A stretch of DNA of 64,000 bases. Origin: Nodosilinea sp. WJT8-NPBG4. Lineage in GTDB: Bacteria > Cyanobacteriota > Cyanobacteriia > Phormidesmidales > Phormidesmidaceae. Each line of letters starts with the position of its first letter. The stretch's first letter is position 1. The notes below the pieces were generated by a model. That model did not search any database. It worked only from the letters and a program-made list of their open reading frames with translations, and was not told the origin of the DNA. Positions 1 through 7,529 of this stretch are shown here, piece by piece. The DNA lies in contig JAHHHQ010000025.1 of NCBI GenBank assembly GCA_019359285.1, forward strand, positions 224,386 to 288,385. The letters run 5' to 3'. Made by a program: the position numbers and the translations under genes.

Positions 1-449
1 CTGGCCCAGTTAAGCCCGTTGCGATCGCGGCTATAGCTAAGTGCGTACTGATTGCGCTGAATTAAATAGTTGTTAGGGTTGGTGGTCGCTGCCTGGCTGG
101 GGTTCCCCAGTGCCAGGTGGGGGTTGCTAGAGGGCGGAGCTGGTGGATCGGCACTCGGTGTTTCGACGGGCAGCAGTTCACAGGCTCTACCATTGCCGTC
201 ACCGTCAAGGCTATAGGGGTCGCCCCCAAAGGCATCGAGCACCGTCTGAGCCTGGGGCTGGCTAGCGAAGTCGCCACAGTTGCAGTCGTCATCAACGCAG
301 GGCGGCAGGGTTGATACATCCACAGGGGCAACCCAATTGGTCACCGACAACAGCAGATTCCCACAGCCAGCTAGCCCCAGCACTAGGGCCACCAGCGATA
401 ATCGGCTCCAGGGACGCAGCCGAGAAAACGTCATTGCCAATCGACCCAT
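1..449 (-). CDS. DNA/RNA non-specific endonuclease lipoprotein with excalibur domain, partial (3' end outside window)
   Basis: The reading frame starts at the ATG at 449 and runs off the left edge, so only about 149 residues are visible. They begin with a basic N-terminus and a hydrophobic stretch ending in the lipobox LAGC (Cys29), so the protein is probably a lipoprotein. Next comes an excalibur-type calcium-binding motif (Cys-rich DDDCNCGDF followed by DGDGNGRACE, about residues 55-95) and a Pro/Ser/Asn-rich linker. The visible end, NNYLIQRNQYALSYSRDRNG, matches the opening of NucA/EndoG-type DNA/RNA non-specific nucleases. The His-Asn active site must lie beyond the edge. A secreted or surface nuclease scavenging extracellular DNA is the likely role (inference). 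An alternative start is Met6. Confidence 0.75.
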   Translation of the reverse strand, partial: MGRLAMTFSRLRPWSRLSLVALVLGLAGCGNLLLSVTNWVAPVDVSTLPPCVDDDCNCGDFASQPQAQTVLDAFGGDPYSLDGDGNGRACELLPVETPSADPPAPPSSNPHLALGNPSQAATTNPNNYLIQRNQYALSYSRDRNGLNWA

Positions 450-727
450 GGTTAAGCGGCCATCCCGTTAAAGATATTCATACAAATGTACTGAAATCAT
501 GCCCGAGCGCAACGCCTGTCTCGCCAATCCTGGCTGATCTATCGTCAACGGCAGGGGTGGAGGTTGCGGAAGGGCTCAATAGCGTTAACAATGTGAAACG
601 TGGCCTGGCTTATCCCCCCGCCTGGCATAGGAATGTTTCACCCCATCGGGTGCGGGGCTACTGCTCGGGCTAAGTGCAAGAAAATTCTCGTTTTCTGCCC
701 GTATTTCTATTCATTACTAGGATGATT

Positions 728-1201
728 ATGCTCAACCAAGCAATTGCTAAGCTACAGGCATGGTTCCCCGCCGCCGCCGTCCACGCGCACTGCGATGGCC
801 CCTGCGGCGTTTACGACCCCTCCTCGGCTCGCATTGCCGCCGAAGCCGTGCTGTCGATGACCAAAAAGCTGGTCGACCTTGAGGTGCCTGCTGGTGGCGA
901 TAAAGCTGCCTCTGTTGCCTACCACAATACCTTCGCCCGCTATACCGCCATCAAAGAAGAGCAAGCCCAAATTACCAAAGATGAGCTGCTGGTGCTTTGG
1001 ACCGACTACTTCAAGCCCGTGCACTTAGAGCAGTTCCCCGACCTGCATGACACCTTCTGGAAAGCCGCTAAGCTCTGCTCGGCCTGCAAGGTCGAAGTCA
1101 GCGTGCAGCATGCCAACGAGCTGATGGAAGCCGTGCAGAAAATCCACGGCATTTTCTGGGCAACCAAGAACCGTGATGTGTCTTGGTACACCGCTAGCTA
1201 G
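728..1201 (+). CDS. sodN: Nickel-type superoxide dismutase
   Basis: Converts superoxide to hydrogen peroxide and oxygen at a nickel centre. From the ATG at 728 the product is 157 residues: a 20-residue leader ending VHA, then the Ni hook HCDGPCGVYDP. In this family the leader is cleaved so that the exposed His1 amine and imidazole plus Cys2 and Cys6 bind Ni; all of these are present. The rest matches the four-helix body (AAEAVLSMTKKL, HDTFWKAAKLC). An in-frame ATG at 722 would add two residues. The next gene encodes the matching maturation peptidase, the usual arrangement in marine and filamentous cyanobacteria. Confidence 0.95.
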   Translation: MLNQAIAKLQAWFPAAAVHAHCDGPCGVYDPSSARIAAEAVLSMTKKLVDLEVPAGGDKAASVAYHNTFARYTAIKEEQAQITKDELLVLWTDYFKPVHLEQFPDLHDTFWKAAKLCSACKVEVSVQHANELMEAVQKIHGIFWATKNRDVSWYTAS

Positions 1202-1308
1202 AGGGAGATGGGGGAGGTGAGGGAGATGAGGCGCATAAGGTAGATGAGCAGGGCGAAGGCTCTTCATCTTCCCCATTTCCTTATCTTCCTTATCTCCTCA
1301 CCCTTAAA
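1202..1308. repeat. Purine-run / pyrimidine-run spacer between sodN and sodX
   Basis: Directly after the sodN stop the top strand is almost all G and A in repeats of the type GGGAGATG/GGGGAGGTGA (1202-1232). About 30 bases later it becomes almost all C and T in imperfect complements such as CCCCATTTCC and CTTATCTCCTC (1262-1303). The two arms could pair as an imperfect hairpin in the mRNA. Similar bipartite spacers occur at 20,640-20,790, 43,870-43,950 and 50,687-50,842. Confidence 0.6.
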
Positions 1309-1698
1309 TTGAGTCTGTTGGAAAACCACCTCGGCATTTCCCCACAGCCGCCGTCGCAGTTGCGCCACAGTCAGCTCACCGATCTGGTGCTCTGGCTGCT
1401 GCGCCAGCGGCGGCGGTTTCGCATTGTGGGGGCTTCGATGCTGCCTCTTTTAGAGCCGGGTATGGAGGTGTTAATCAACCCCTTCGCCTATGGCCAGCAA
1501 CGACCCCAGCCAGGCGATCTAGTGGTGGCCGAGCATCCGCGGCAGCCGGGGCTGCTGCTAATTAAGTGGGTGGTCTATATCGATGCCGACGGCTGCTTTT
1601 TGCGAGGGCTGAACGTGGTGGAGAGCACCGACAGCCGCGAGTTTGGCCTAGTGCCCTGGGTGGGACTAGTGGGTCAGGTCGTCTGCCGGCTGCCCTGA
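1309..1698 (+). CDS. sodX: Nickel-type superoxide dismutase maturation protease (S26-like)
   Basis: A 129-residue S26 signal-peptidase-like protein that would remove the SodN leader to expose the nickel-binding His. The catalytic Ser motif is GASMLPLLEPG (about residues 40-50) and the Lys of the dyad is in LLLIKWV. The downstream LRGLNVVESTDSREFG matches the S26 box D/E region. It lacks the N-terminal membrane anchor of ordinary signal peptidases, as is usual for SodX. The frame opens with TTG at 1309 and there is no clear ribosome site; TTG at 1318 is equally possible. It lies 107 bases after sodN and is probably cotranscribed. Confidence 0.85.
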   Translation: MSLLENHLGISPQPPSQLRHSQLTDLVLWLLRQRRRFRIVGASMLPLLEPGMEVLINPFAYGQQRPQPGDLVVAEHPRQPGLLLIKWVVYIDADGCFLRGLNVVESTDSREFGLVPWVGLVGQVVCRLP

Positions 1699-1710
1699 GG
1701 GGGAGTGGAG

Positions 1711-2307
1711 CTAGGAGAAGCTTTTCACAACGGCCATGACTTCGGCGGGAGAGTCGACGCGGTAGGCATGAATGCCGAGGGCGCGGGCCGCTTCCACATT
1801 GCGGGCCCCGTCGTCAAAGAACGCTACGTTGTCGGCGGGGGCATCAAGCACCGACAGCACATGCTCAAAGACGGCTGTACTGGGCTTGATCAGCCCGATT
1901 TTGTAGGACAAAAATAGCTGGTCGAAGTAATCAAAAAAGTCGTAGCGATCGCGCAGTCGCTCATAGTGGGCAGGGTTAGTGTTTGACAGCAGCGACAGAT
2001 GGTAGCGGGGTTTGAGGGCAGCGAGCATGTCGTTGCACTGGGGCAGCGGTGCCCGCACAATCTCTAAAAACTCATGCTGAACGACTGCGGGGGCGATCGC
2101 CAGACCAAAATCCTGCACAAAGGCGGTGGCAAAGGCATCGAAGTCGGTGCGGCCGCTCTCAAAATCGACGACGCAGGGGGCGCTGACCCAGAGGCGGTGG
2201 ATTTCCTCAATGGTGATGGGGCGACCCAGCAGGTCTTTTACCCGCTCGAGCCACTGTAGCTCGATCAGCACCCCACCCATGTCAAACACAATGTGCGTAA
2301 TGGCCAT
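1711..2307 (-). CDS. HAD-IA family hydrolase (phosphatase-like)
   Basis: A 198-residue haloacid dehalogenase superfamily protein. Motif I is near the N-terminus as FDMGGVL (the usual second Asp is replaced by Gly, so the motif is DMGG). Motif II Thr/Ser is in LLSNTNP, motif III Lys in GLIKPS, and motif IV in VAFFDDGARNVEAARALG. This is the YihX/HAD-IA variant 3 pattern, in which the DMGG form occurs in alpha-glucose-1-phosphate phosphatase-like members, but the substrate cannot be read from the sequence. It is convergent with sodX with a 12-base gap. Confidence 0.8.
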   Translation of the reverse strand: MAITHIVFDMGGVLIELQWLERVKDLLGRPITIEEIHRLWVSAPCVVDFESGRTDFDAFATAFVQDFGLAIAPAVVQHEFLEIVRAPLPQCNDMLAALKPRYHLSLLSNTNPAHYERLRDRYDFFDYFDQLFLSYKIGLIKPSTAVFEHVLSVLDAPADNVAFFDDGARNVEAARALGIHAYRVDSPAEVMAVVKSFS

Positions 2308-2712
2308 CGTCGTTGCTCCGCTGAAATTGACCAGCCTTACCTTACCGGGCTTTGCTCTCGCTTCGCTTTTGTGCAGTGCTTGAGGTCGGGGTTAGAGGGC
2401 GTCTAGGCTAAATATTTGTGAGTCGATCAGGGGTGATTGAGACATTACCGCTTGTGACAGGAGATTACGTTTTTTCTTGGCGGTTGCTGTTGCTGGACTC
2501 CTGCGATCGCCTCAAAGCCACAACAGTGGAAGCTTTCCTCTTTATGTCACAACGTAACGGCCGGGCGATAACAGCATTGCCGAAAGAATAATTCACACTG
2601 ACGGCCAATAAAGTTCGTTAGGCTGAAATCATTGATAAACAAGGAACTCAGCCCCAAACCCCGAGTTCCTGACCCGGCGCTTCACCCGTCATCCTTCACT
2701 AGGCATATATTC
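2308..2712. other. Intergenic region with a small hairpin in the leader of the next gene
   Basis: No convincing gene is present. It separates the HAD gene (leftward) from the membrane protein gene (rightward) and must carry both promoters. A short inverted repeat AGGAACTC/GAGTTCCT lies at 2642-2649 and 2663-2670, about 45 bases before the downstream ATG, and could form a leader hairpin. I see no riboswitch signature. Confidence 0.4.
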
Positions 2713-3243
2713 ATGAATTCGCTATCTCACCCCATCGCTAAACCCACCCCCTGGATTGGGGCAGTTGTGTTTGCGCTCATGTTTTGGTTCAGCAGCAGCC
2801 TGCTAATGGATTTTGTCATCATGCCTGGGCTGTTTGTTGGCGGCATGATGAGCCAACCCGATTTTGGTTCAGCGGGCTACGCCATGTTTTGGGTGTTTAA
2901 CCGTCTAGAGCTGCTCTGCGCTGGCGTTATTTTGACCGGTCTATTGGCTGCTCGACAGTCTCGCCCCCAGCGTCCCGTGGTGGCCAGCGGCCTGCGCAGC
3001 CGCTGGGCCGTAGAGATCGGGCTAGGCTTGTTGGCCCTCACCCTAGTGCTGACCTATGCGATCGCCCCGGCTATGGCTGCCCTAGGTGCCTCCCTAGACC
3101 CCTTTGCCGCCACCGTTGAAGTGCCCGGTGCAATGAACCAGATGCACGGGCTGTATTTTGGCTTAGAGGCCGTCAAGCTGCTGGGCTGTGGTGCGCTACT
3201 TAGCTTGCTCTACGGTGACCTCAGCCGAGTTGAGGAGCTATAG
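2713..3243 (+). CDS. Four-helix membrane protein, DUF4149-like
   Basis: A 176-residue protein with four hydrophobic segments (about residues 13-35, 55-78, 95-120 and 145-165). Short hydrophilic motifs include FNRLELLCAG and MNQMHGLYFGLEAVKLLG. The pattern of a membrane bundle with HGLYFGLE resembles the DUF4149 family. No enzymatic motif is visible and the function is unknown. The frame is open upstream to a TTG at 2632, but the ATG at 2713 gives a normal membrane-protein start. It is followed by a strong hairpin terminator. Confidence 0.6.
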   Translation: MNSLSHPIAKPTPWIGAVVFALMFWFSSSLLMDFVIMPGLFVGGMMSQPDFGSAGYAMFWVFNRLELLCAGVILTGLLAARQSRPQRPVVASGLRSRWAVEIGLGLLALTLVLTYAIAPAMAALGASLDPFAATVEVPGAMNQMHGLYFGLEAVKLLGCGALLSLLYGDLSRVEEL

Positions 3244-3262
3244 CTCAGGTTAATCTTTGCTC

Positions 3263-3306
3263 AAAAGCCCCCTGGTTCTTCGATAGGGAAGAACCAGGGG
3301 GCTTTT
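3263..3306. terminator. Bidirectional intrinsic terminator
   Basis: A perfect 19-base-pair inverted repeat (3263-3281 with 3288-3306) with a six-base loop. It begins with AAAA and ends with TTTT, so it works in both directions. It lies between the convergent DUF4149-like and J-domain genes. Confidence 0.9.
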
Positions 3307-3328
3307 AATTGTTCTCGGTTTCAGCAAT

Positions 3329-4312
3329 TTACAGGCGAGTGTTGGTCAGGCTTTGGCGTGGGTTAGTTGTGCGGCCGTCGCGAATTTTTTCGTATAGCTG
3401 GCGCTCGGTATCGTTGAGGCTCGCCGGAGGTGTAATCACGACTTTGATGAGCAGATCGCCGCGATCGCCCTTGGGCCGAGGCCAGCCCTTGCCCCGCAGC
3501 CGCAGAGTTTGACCCGAGCGAGTGCCCCCGGGTAGGTTCATGGTCACGCTGCCATCGGGGGTAGGCACGTCAATCTTGCCCCCCAGCACCGCCTCGTCGG
3601 GGGTAATGGGCACCTCGGCCGTGAGGCTGTCGCCCTCCAGGGTAAAGAAGCTATGCCCCTCTAGCTGCACCACCAGATAAATATCGGCGGGCTGCTTGGT
3701 GTAGGGGTTCATCGGCCCCTTGCCCTTGAGGCGAATTTTGCTGCCCTGCTTGGCCCCGGGCGGAATGCGCACCTCCACACTGTCGTTGCCAATGCGCAGG
3801 CGCTTGTGGGCACCGTGGAAGGCTTCGCCAAAGGTGAGGCGAATGCTGGCCTCTTGATCAAAGGATTGGTTGGGGGCGGCTTCGTAGCCAAACCCAGGGC
3901 TACCGGCCCCACCCCCCGGAGTCCCATAGGGATAGGAGCGGGCACTGCCGCCGCCAGGGGTAGCAAAACGACCCAACAGCTCGTTAATGAACTCGTCAAA
4001 GCTGCCGTAGTTGCTAAAGTCAAAGCCGCCCATGTCGCCGGGGCTGCCATAGGCGGTGCCGGCACCGGCACGGCTGGCCTGCTGCCAGTATTGACCGTAC
4101 TGGTCGTACTTTTTGCGCTTGTCGGCGTCGGAGAGCACCTCGTAGGCTTCGCTCACCTCTTTGAACTTGGCCTCGGCGGTTTTGTCATTGGGGTTAACGT
4201 CGGGGTGGTACTTGCGGGCCAGCTTGCGAAAAGACTGCTTGATCTCGTCAGCACTTGCCGTGCGACTGACCCCCAGCACCGCGTAGTAGTCTTTAAAGCC
4301 CGTAGCAGCCAT
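3329..4312 (-). CDS. J-domain chaperone without zinc finger (CbpA/DnaJ type II)
   Basis: Co-chaperone that stimulates DnaK ATPase. The 327-residue protein has an N-terminal J domain with the HPD triad at residues 36-38, then a Gly/Phe/Tyr-rich linker (about 75-145). The two C-terminal beta domains start at [18 protein letters not shown]. The CxxCxGxG zinc repeats of DnaJ type I are absent, so it is a type II J protein like CbpA. The start is supported by AGGAGG just upstream on the minus strand. No dnaK or grpE lies nearby, so it is an accessory J protein rather than the main operon copy. Confidence 0.9.
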   Translation of the reverse strand: MAATGFKDYYAVLGVSRTASADEIKQSFRKLARKYHPDVNPNDKTAEAKFKEVSEAYEVLSDADKRKKYDQYGQYWQQASRAGAGTAYGSPGDMGGFDFSNYGSFDEFINELLGRFATPGGGSARSYPYGTPGGGAGSPGFGYEAAPNQSFDQEASIRLTFGEAFHGAHKRLRIGNDSVEVRIPPGAKQGSKIRLKGKGPMNPYTKQPADIYLVVQLEGHSFFTLEGDSLTAEVPITPDEAVLGGKIDVPTPDGSVTMNLPGGTRSGQTLRLRGKGWPRPKGDRGDLLIKVVITPPASLNDTERQLYEKIRDGRTTNPRQSLTNTRL

Positions 4313-4480
4313 TCCTATCCTCCTAAAAACCCGCGCTCAAGTGGTAACTATAGGCCTGTAGTCAGCTTTGAGCTCGGAAGGGCACCGCCGCTTCTGCCAG
4401 ACCCATGTCTACCTCTGGGTTTAGCGTAGCAAACCCCATGCCCAAGGAAAGTTCGGTTTTCCAGGTTGGGGCGGGGCAAA

Positions 4481-5830
4481 TTAGGCAACTCCCACCACTG
4501 CATCGAGTTCGGCGTAGTCGGGTAGGGTGGTGTCGATGGGGCTACCCTGGCGCAAGACGACACGATCGCCCTGGGGCCGCGACAGCAGCTCGCTAAAGCT
4601 GCGAGCCTTGAACACCACTAAATCCGCTGGGCGGCCTGTCCCAATTAGCCCCGCCTCTAGGCCCATAATCTGGGCTGGAGTGCGGGTCACCGCCTGGGGC
4701 CAGTCGCCAATGGGGCGATCGAGCTGGCCGATGCGCACCGCCTGGGTAAACACCTCTACCATGTCGTGGTCGCCGTAGGCAAAGAACGCGTCGCGGCAGT
4801 TATCGCTGGCTAGGGCCACTGCCACCTCAAACTGGCGCAGCTCGGGCAGCAGGGTGACGCCGCGATAACGGGGCATGCGGCCCGGTTGGCGATCTTGCAG
4901 GTAGAGGTTGCACATTGGCAGGCTGACGACGCTGATGTCGGCTTGCTTGAGCAGAGCCAAGGTGTCTTGGGCGCGATCGCCCGCCTGCACCGACAAACTA
5001 CAGCAGTGGCCGCAGTTGACCCGCCCGGCAAAGCCACGCCGCAGTTTGGTCTCGGCTACTACCCGTAGGCCTTCGGCCTTGGGGTCGAGGCTCTCATCAG
5101 CGTGGAAATCGAGGTCTAGGCCCCGGGCCTCGGCTAGGGCAAAGGCGCGATCGATCTGGTCTTCCATGCCGGGCTGGGGATAGATTACCCCGCCTAAAAT
5201 GCCGCCGTACCGGGCAACGATATCTGCTAGGTGTTCGACCTCGGGGCGCGCGTAGTGGTCTATCGGCACTAGGCACACGGCTTGGAGCGCAATCTTGCCC
5301 GCCCACTCCTGCCGCAGCCGATCGAAGACTGCAAAGCTAATTTCCTCCTGCCCGTTCAAACAATCCAGATGGGTTCTGACAGCCTGAGTGCCGTGGGCGT
5401 AGCTGCACCGTAGACCAAAGTTCATGCGGGGGTAGAGGTCTGCGGCGCTCCAGTGGCTGTGGTCGGTTTCAGCAGCCTTCAGGGCCGAGGCAAAGGTGCC
5501 ATCGGGGTTGGGGTTGCGAAACCAGGTGTGGCCTTTGTCTAAATGGGTGTGGCAGTCGGCGAAGCAGGGCCACACCATGCCCTGGCGCAGATCCCAGCTA
5601 GGCGATTCAGAATCAATGGGCTGACTGGCGGGAATAATCGCCGCAATGCGACCATCCTGAATTTCCAGGTGGGCAGCGACTAAGTCTTCTGATATCGGAG
5701 GGGCGGCTAGAGCTGCGATCGCATTCCAAGTCACCGATTCGTCAACGCAGGCCAGGGGCAGTCGAGCATTTTGGAGCCAGTAGTGGGCTGGAGACTGTTG
5801 CAGAAACTGGGGTAAGGCGGTTGAATTCAT
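4481..5830 (-). CDS. Cytosine-deaminase-like amidohydrolase
   Basis: A 449-residue metal-dependent amidohydrolase of the CodA/AtzC type. Metal ligands and catalytic residues can be placed in order: HTHLDKGHTW, the central HADES, GHCCSLS, and a late SDNCRDAF giving the final Asp. The N- and C-terminal beta-sandwich typical of the superfamily is visible (LEIQDGRIAAIIP and RPADLVVFKA). Hydrolytic deamination of cytosine or a related pyrimidine or triazine is likely, but substrate specificity cannot be fixed by eye. It stands alone, without codB. Confidence 0.82.
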   Translation of the reverse strand: MNSTALPQFLQQSPAHYWLQNARLPLACVDESVTWNAIAALAAPPISEDLVAAHLEIQDGRIAAIIPASQPIDSESPSWDLRQGMVWPCFADCHTHLDKGHTWFRNPNPDGTFASALKAAETDHSHWSAADLYPRMNFGLRCSYAHGTQAVRTHLDCLNGQEEISFAVFDRLRQEWAGKIALQAVCLVPIDHYARPEVEHLADIVARYGGILGGVIYPQPGMEDQIDRAFALAEARGLDLDFHADESLDPKAEGLRVVAETKLRRGFAGRVNCGHCCSLSVQAGDRAQDTLALLKQADISVVSLPMCNLYLQDRQPGRMPRYRGVTLLPELRQFEVAVALASDNCRDAFFAYGDHDMVEVFTQAVRIGQLDRPIGDWPQAVTRTPAQIMGLEAGLIGTGRPADLVVFKARSFSELLSRPQGDRVVLRQGSPIDTTLPDYAELDAVVGVA

Positions 5831-6034
5831 AGCACTTGACTAAACAGCTGATCGAGATCACCGCCGCAGGGCTTCGGCATCACCGAGGTATAGAGCTTTC
5901 ATCACGGCGGTTTCAGCCCTACTAACCTACAGTGAGATTAGGGCCTGAGAGTCTAAACCCCAAGATTCTAAAGTTAGATTCGGGAATGCTTAGAGCACAC
6001 AGTGTTTCTATCCTTAACCTGTAAGGTAAACGTC

Positions 6035-6121
6035 ATGGTTGACAACACAGCGTCCAAAATTTTCTGGCAGTCTGGTGCTTCCGTCTTCGGTTTTTTGCTG
6101 CTAGTGATTCTACTGGCCTGA
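6035..6121 (+). CDS. Possible 28-residue single-span membrane peptide
   Basis: A very short open frame: ATG at 6035, stop at 6119-6121. The first half is polar and amphipathic (MVDNTASKIFWQSG); the second half is a continuous hydrophobic segment (FGFLLLVILLA). AAGG lies eight bases before the ATG. CTTAACCT, the unit of cyanobacterial Pho boxes, occurs once just upstream at 6013-6020, but a single unit is weak evidence. It does not match any small photosystem or cytochrome subunit I can recall. It could be a real membrane microprotein or chance. Confidence 0.35.
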   Translation: MVDNTASKIFWQSGASVFGFLLLVILLA

Positions 6122-6274
6122 AAGGGCAGCACTAAATGCGTCAGATCAAGCTAACACCAAACCTAAAATTTAGCGGTCCTGATGCACAGCCCCAAACTCC
6201 GCAGGGGCGTGGCCCGCTACATTCCCACGAGCTTCATAAATTAGGGCTCCAACAGTCAGGATCTCCCAAAGAAA

Positions 6275-7246
6275 TTACGGATTTAACAAGGCCAGGGCCA
6301 GCGGTATCTGCTCCTTTACTGAGGCTGCTGACTGCTCCAAGGCTGCCTGCTCGGCTGGCGTAAGCGATAGCTCCAGGATGTCTTCGATTCCCCCCCGGCC
6401 CAGACGGCAGGGCACTCCCAGATAGAGATCACTCAGGCCGTATTGGCCCGTTAGGTGGGTGGCTATGGGTAAGATGCGCCGCTGGTTGAGCAGCATTGAC
6501 TCCACCATGACGCAAGCTGAGGAGGCTGGTGCGTAGTAAGCACCCCCCTGCTTGAGCAGCTGCACAATTTCAGCACCACCGTTGCGGGTGCGATCGATCA
6601 GCGCCTGTAGACGGGGCGCAGGAATTAGCTCAGCCACCGGAATGCCGTTGACGGTAGTGTAGCTGGGCAGGGGCACCATCAGATCGCCATGGCCTCCCAG
6701 CACCATGGCCGAAACATCTCGCGGAGGCACTCCCAGTTCCCACGCAATGAAGGTTTGAAACCGGGCCGAGTCGAGCACTCCGGCCATGCCCATCACCCGC
6801 TGGGGGGGCAGGTCACTGGCTTTCCAGGCCAGGTAGGTCATGACATCGAGTGGGTTGGTGACCACAACCACGCTGGCCTGGGGCGATACGGCCAGGGCCT
6901 GGCGCAGTGTGTCGATCACAATCTTGCCGTTAACCTGGGTAAGGTCGTCGCGGGTCATGCCGGGGCGGCGGGGCAGTCCAGCGGTAATCACCACAATGTC
7001 TGAGTTGGCGGTGTCGTGGTAATCGTTGGTGCCCACAATGGTGCGATTGTGCCCTTCGCAGCCTGCCGCCTGGGACAGGTCGAGGGCGACCCCCTGAGGG
7101 CGACCCTCAACAATATCGACCAGCACCACGTTGGCTAGGTTGCGCTCTAACAGGCGCTGGGCTAGGGTGCTGCCCACGTTGCCTGCCCCCACTACAGTGA
7201 CCTGGCCAACCGAATTGCAAGCAGAGGGGGTAGAAAAGGCAGTCAT
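6275..7246 (-). CDS. mdh: Malate dehydrogenase (LDH-like type)
   Basis: NAD-dependent oxidation of malate to oxaloacetate. The 323-residue protein has the Rossmann GAGNVGS motif (about 21-27), the acidic NAD-selecting VDIVEG, the substrate loop LPRRPGMTRDDL (the Arg in place of the Gln of lactate dehydrogenase indicates malate specificity), TNPLDVMTY, and the catalytic His in LGGHGDLMVPL. This is the LDH-like (MDH type 3) form used by cyanobacteria. The start at 7246 fits the family. Its upstream region carries two palindromes. Confidence 0.93.
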   Translation of the reverse strand: MTAFSTPSACNSVGQVTVVGAGNVGSTLAQRLLERNLANVVLVDIVEGRPQGVALDLSQAAGCEGHNRTIVGTNDYHDTANSDIVVITAGLPRRPGMTRDDLTQVNGKIVIDTLRQALAVSPQASVVVVTNPLDVMTYLAWKASDLPPQRVMGMAGVLDSARFQTFIAWELGVPPRDVSAMVLGGHGDLMVPLPSYTTVNGIPVAELIPAPRLQALIDRTRNGGAEIVQLLKQGGAYYAPASSACVMVESMLLNQRRILPIATHLTGQYGLSDLYLGVPCRLGRGGIEDILELSLTPAEQAALEQSAASVKEQIPLALALLNP

Positions 7247-7272
7247 AGCGTCAACGCAGCGAAGGAGGGTAT

Positions 7273-7330
7273 GGGGCTGGCCCCTTGTGGTGTCTTTGGC
7301 CTAAGGATGCTTCGATAGGCCTAAGACACC
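7273..7330. promoter_or_regulatory. Paired palindromes upstream of mdh
   Basis: Two inverted repeats lie in the divergent gap between mdh (leftward) and the EAL gene (rightward). GGGGCTGGCCCC is a perfect 12-base palindrome at 7273-7284. A 15-base arm (7289-7303) pairs with 7316-7330 with a single mismatch around a 12-base loop. On the minus strand they would sit in the mdh leader, 27-85 bases before its ATG. They could be an attenuator, an mRNA-stabilising structure or a dyad operator. Confidence 0.5.
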
Positions 7331-7529
7331 GTCCATATTCTGGCGGATGCTAGTTAATTTATTCTGCAATTGTTGTGATTTAGATCATAGCGGTGGGTGA
7401 CAGCTACATGATGAAGCTGTGATTGGCTAGGCTTTTTAGAAACGCTCACCGACACTTCATACTGTGGTTATGAACGCCCTTCTAAAAATGGGAGATGCTA
7501 GAGCAACCCCCTGAAAAATCGTGCTTGCC

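Noticed and set aside
6136..6363. Small gene of 75 codons between the microprotein and mdh
   Set aside because: Overlaps the 3' end of mdh on the other strand and has no protein-like pattern.
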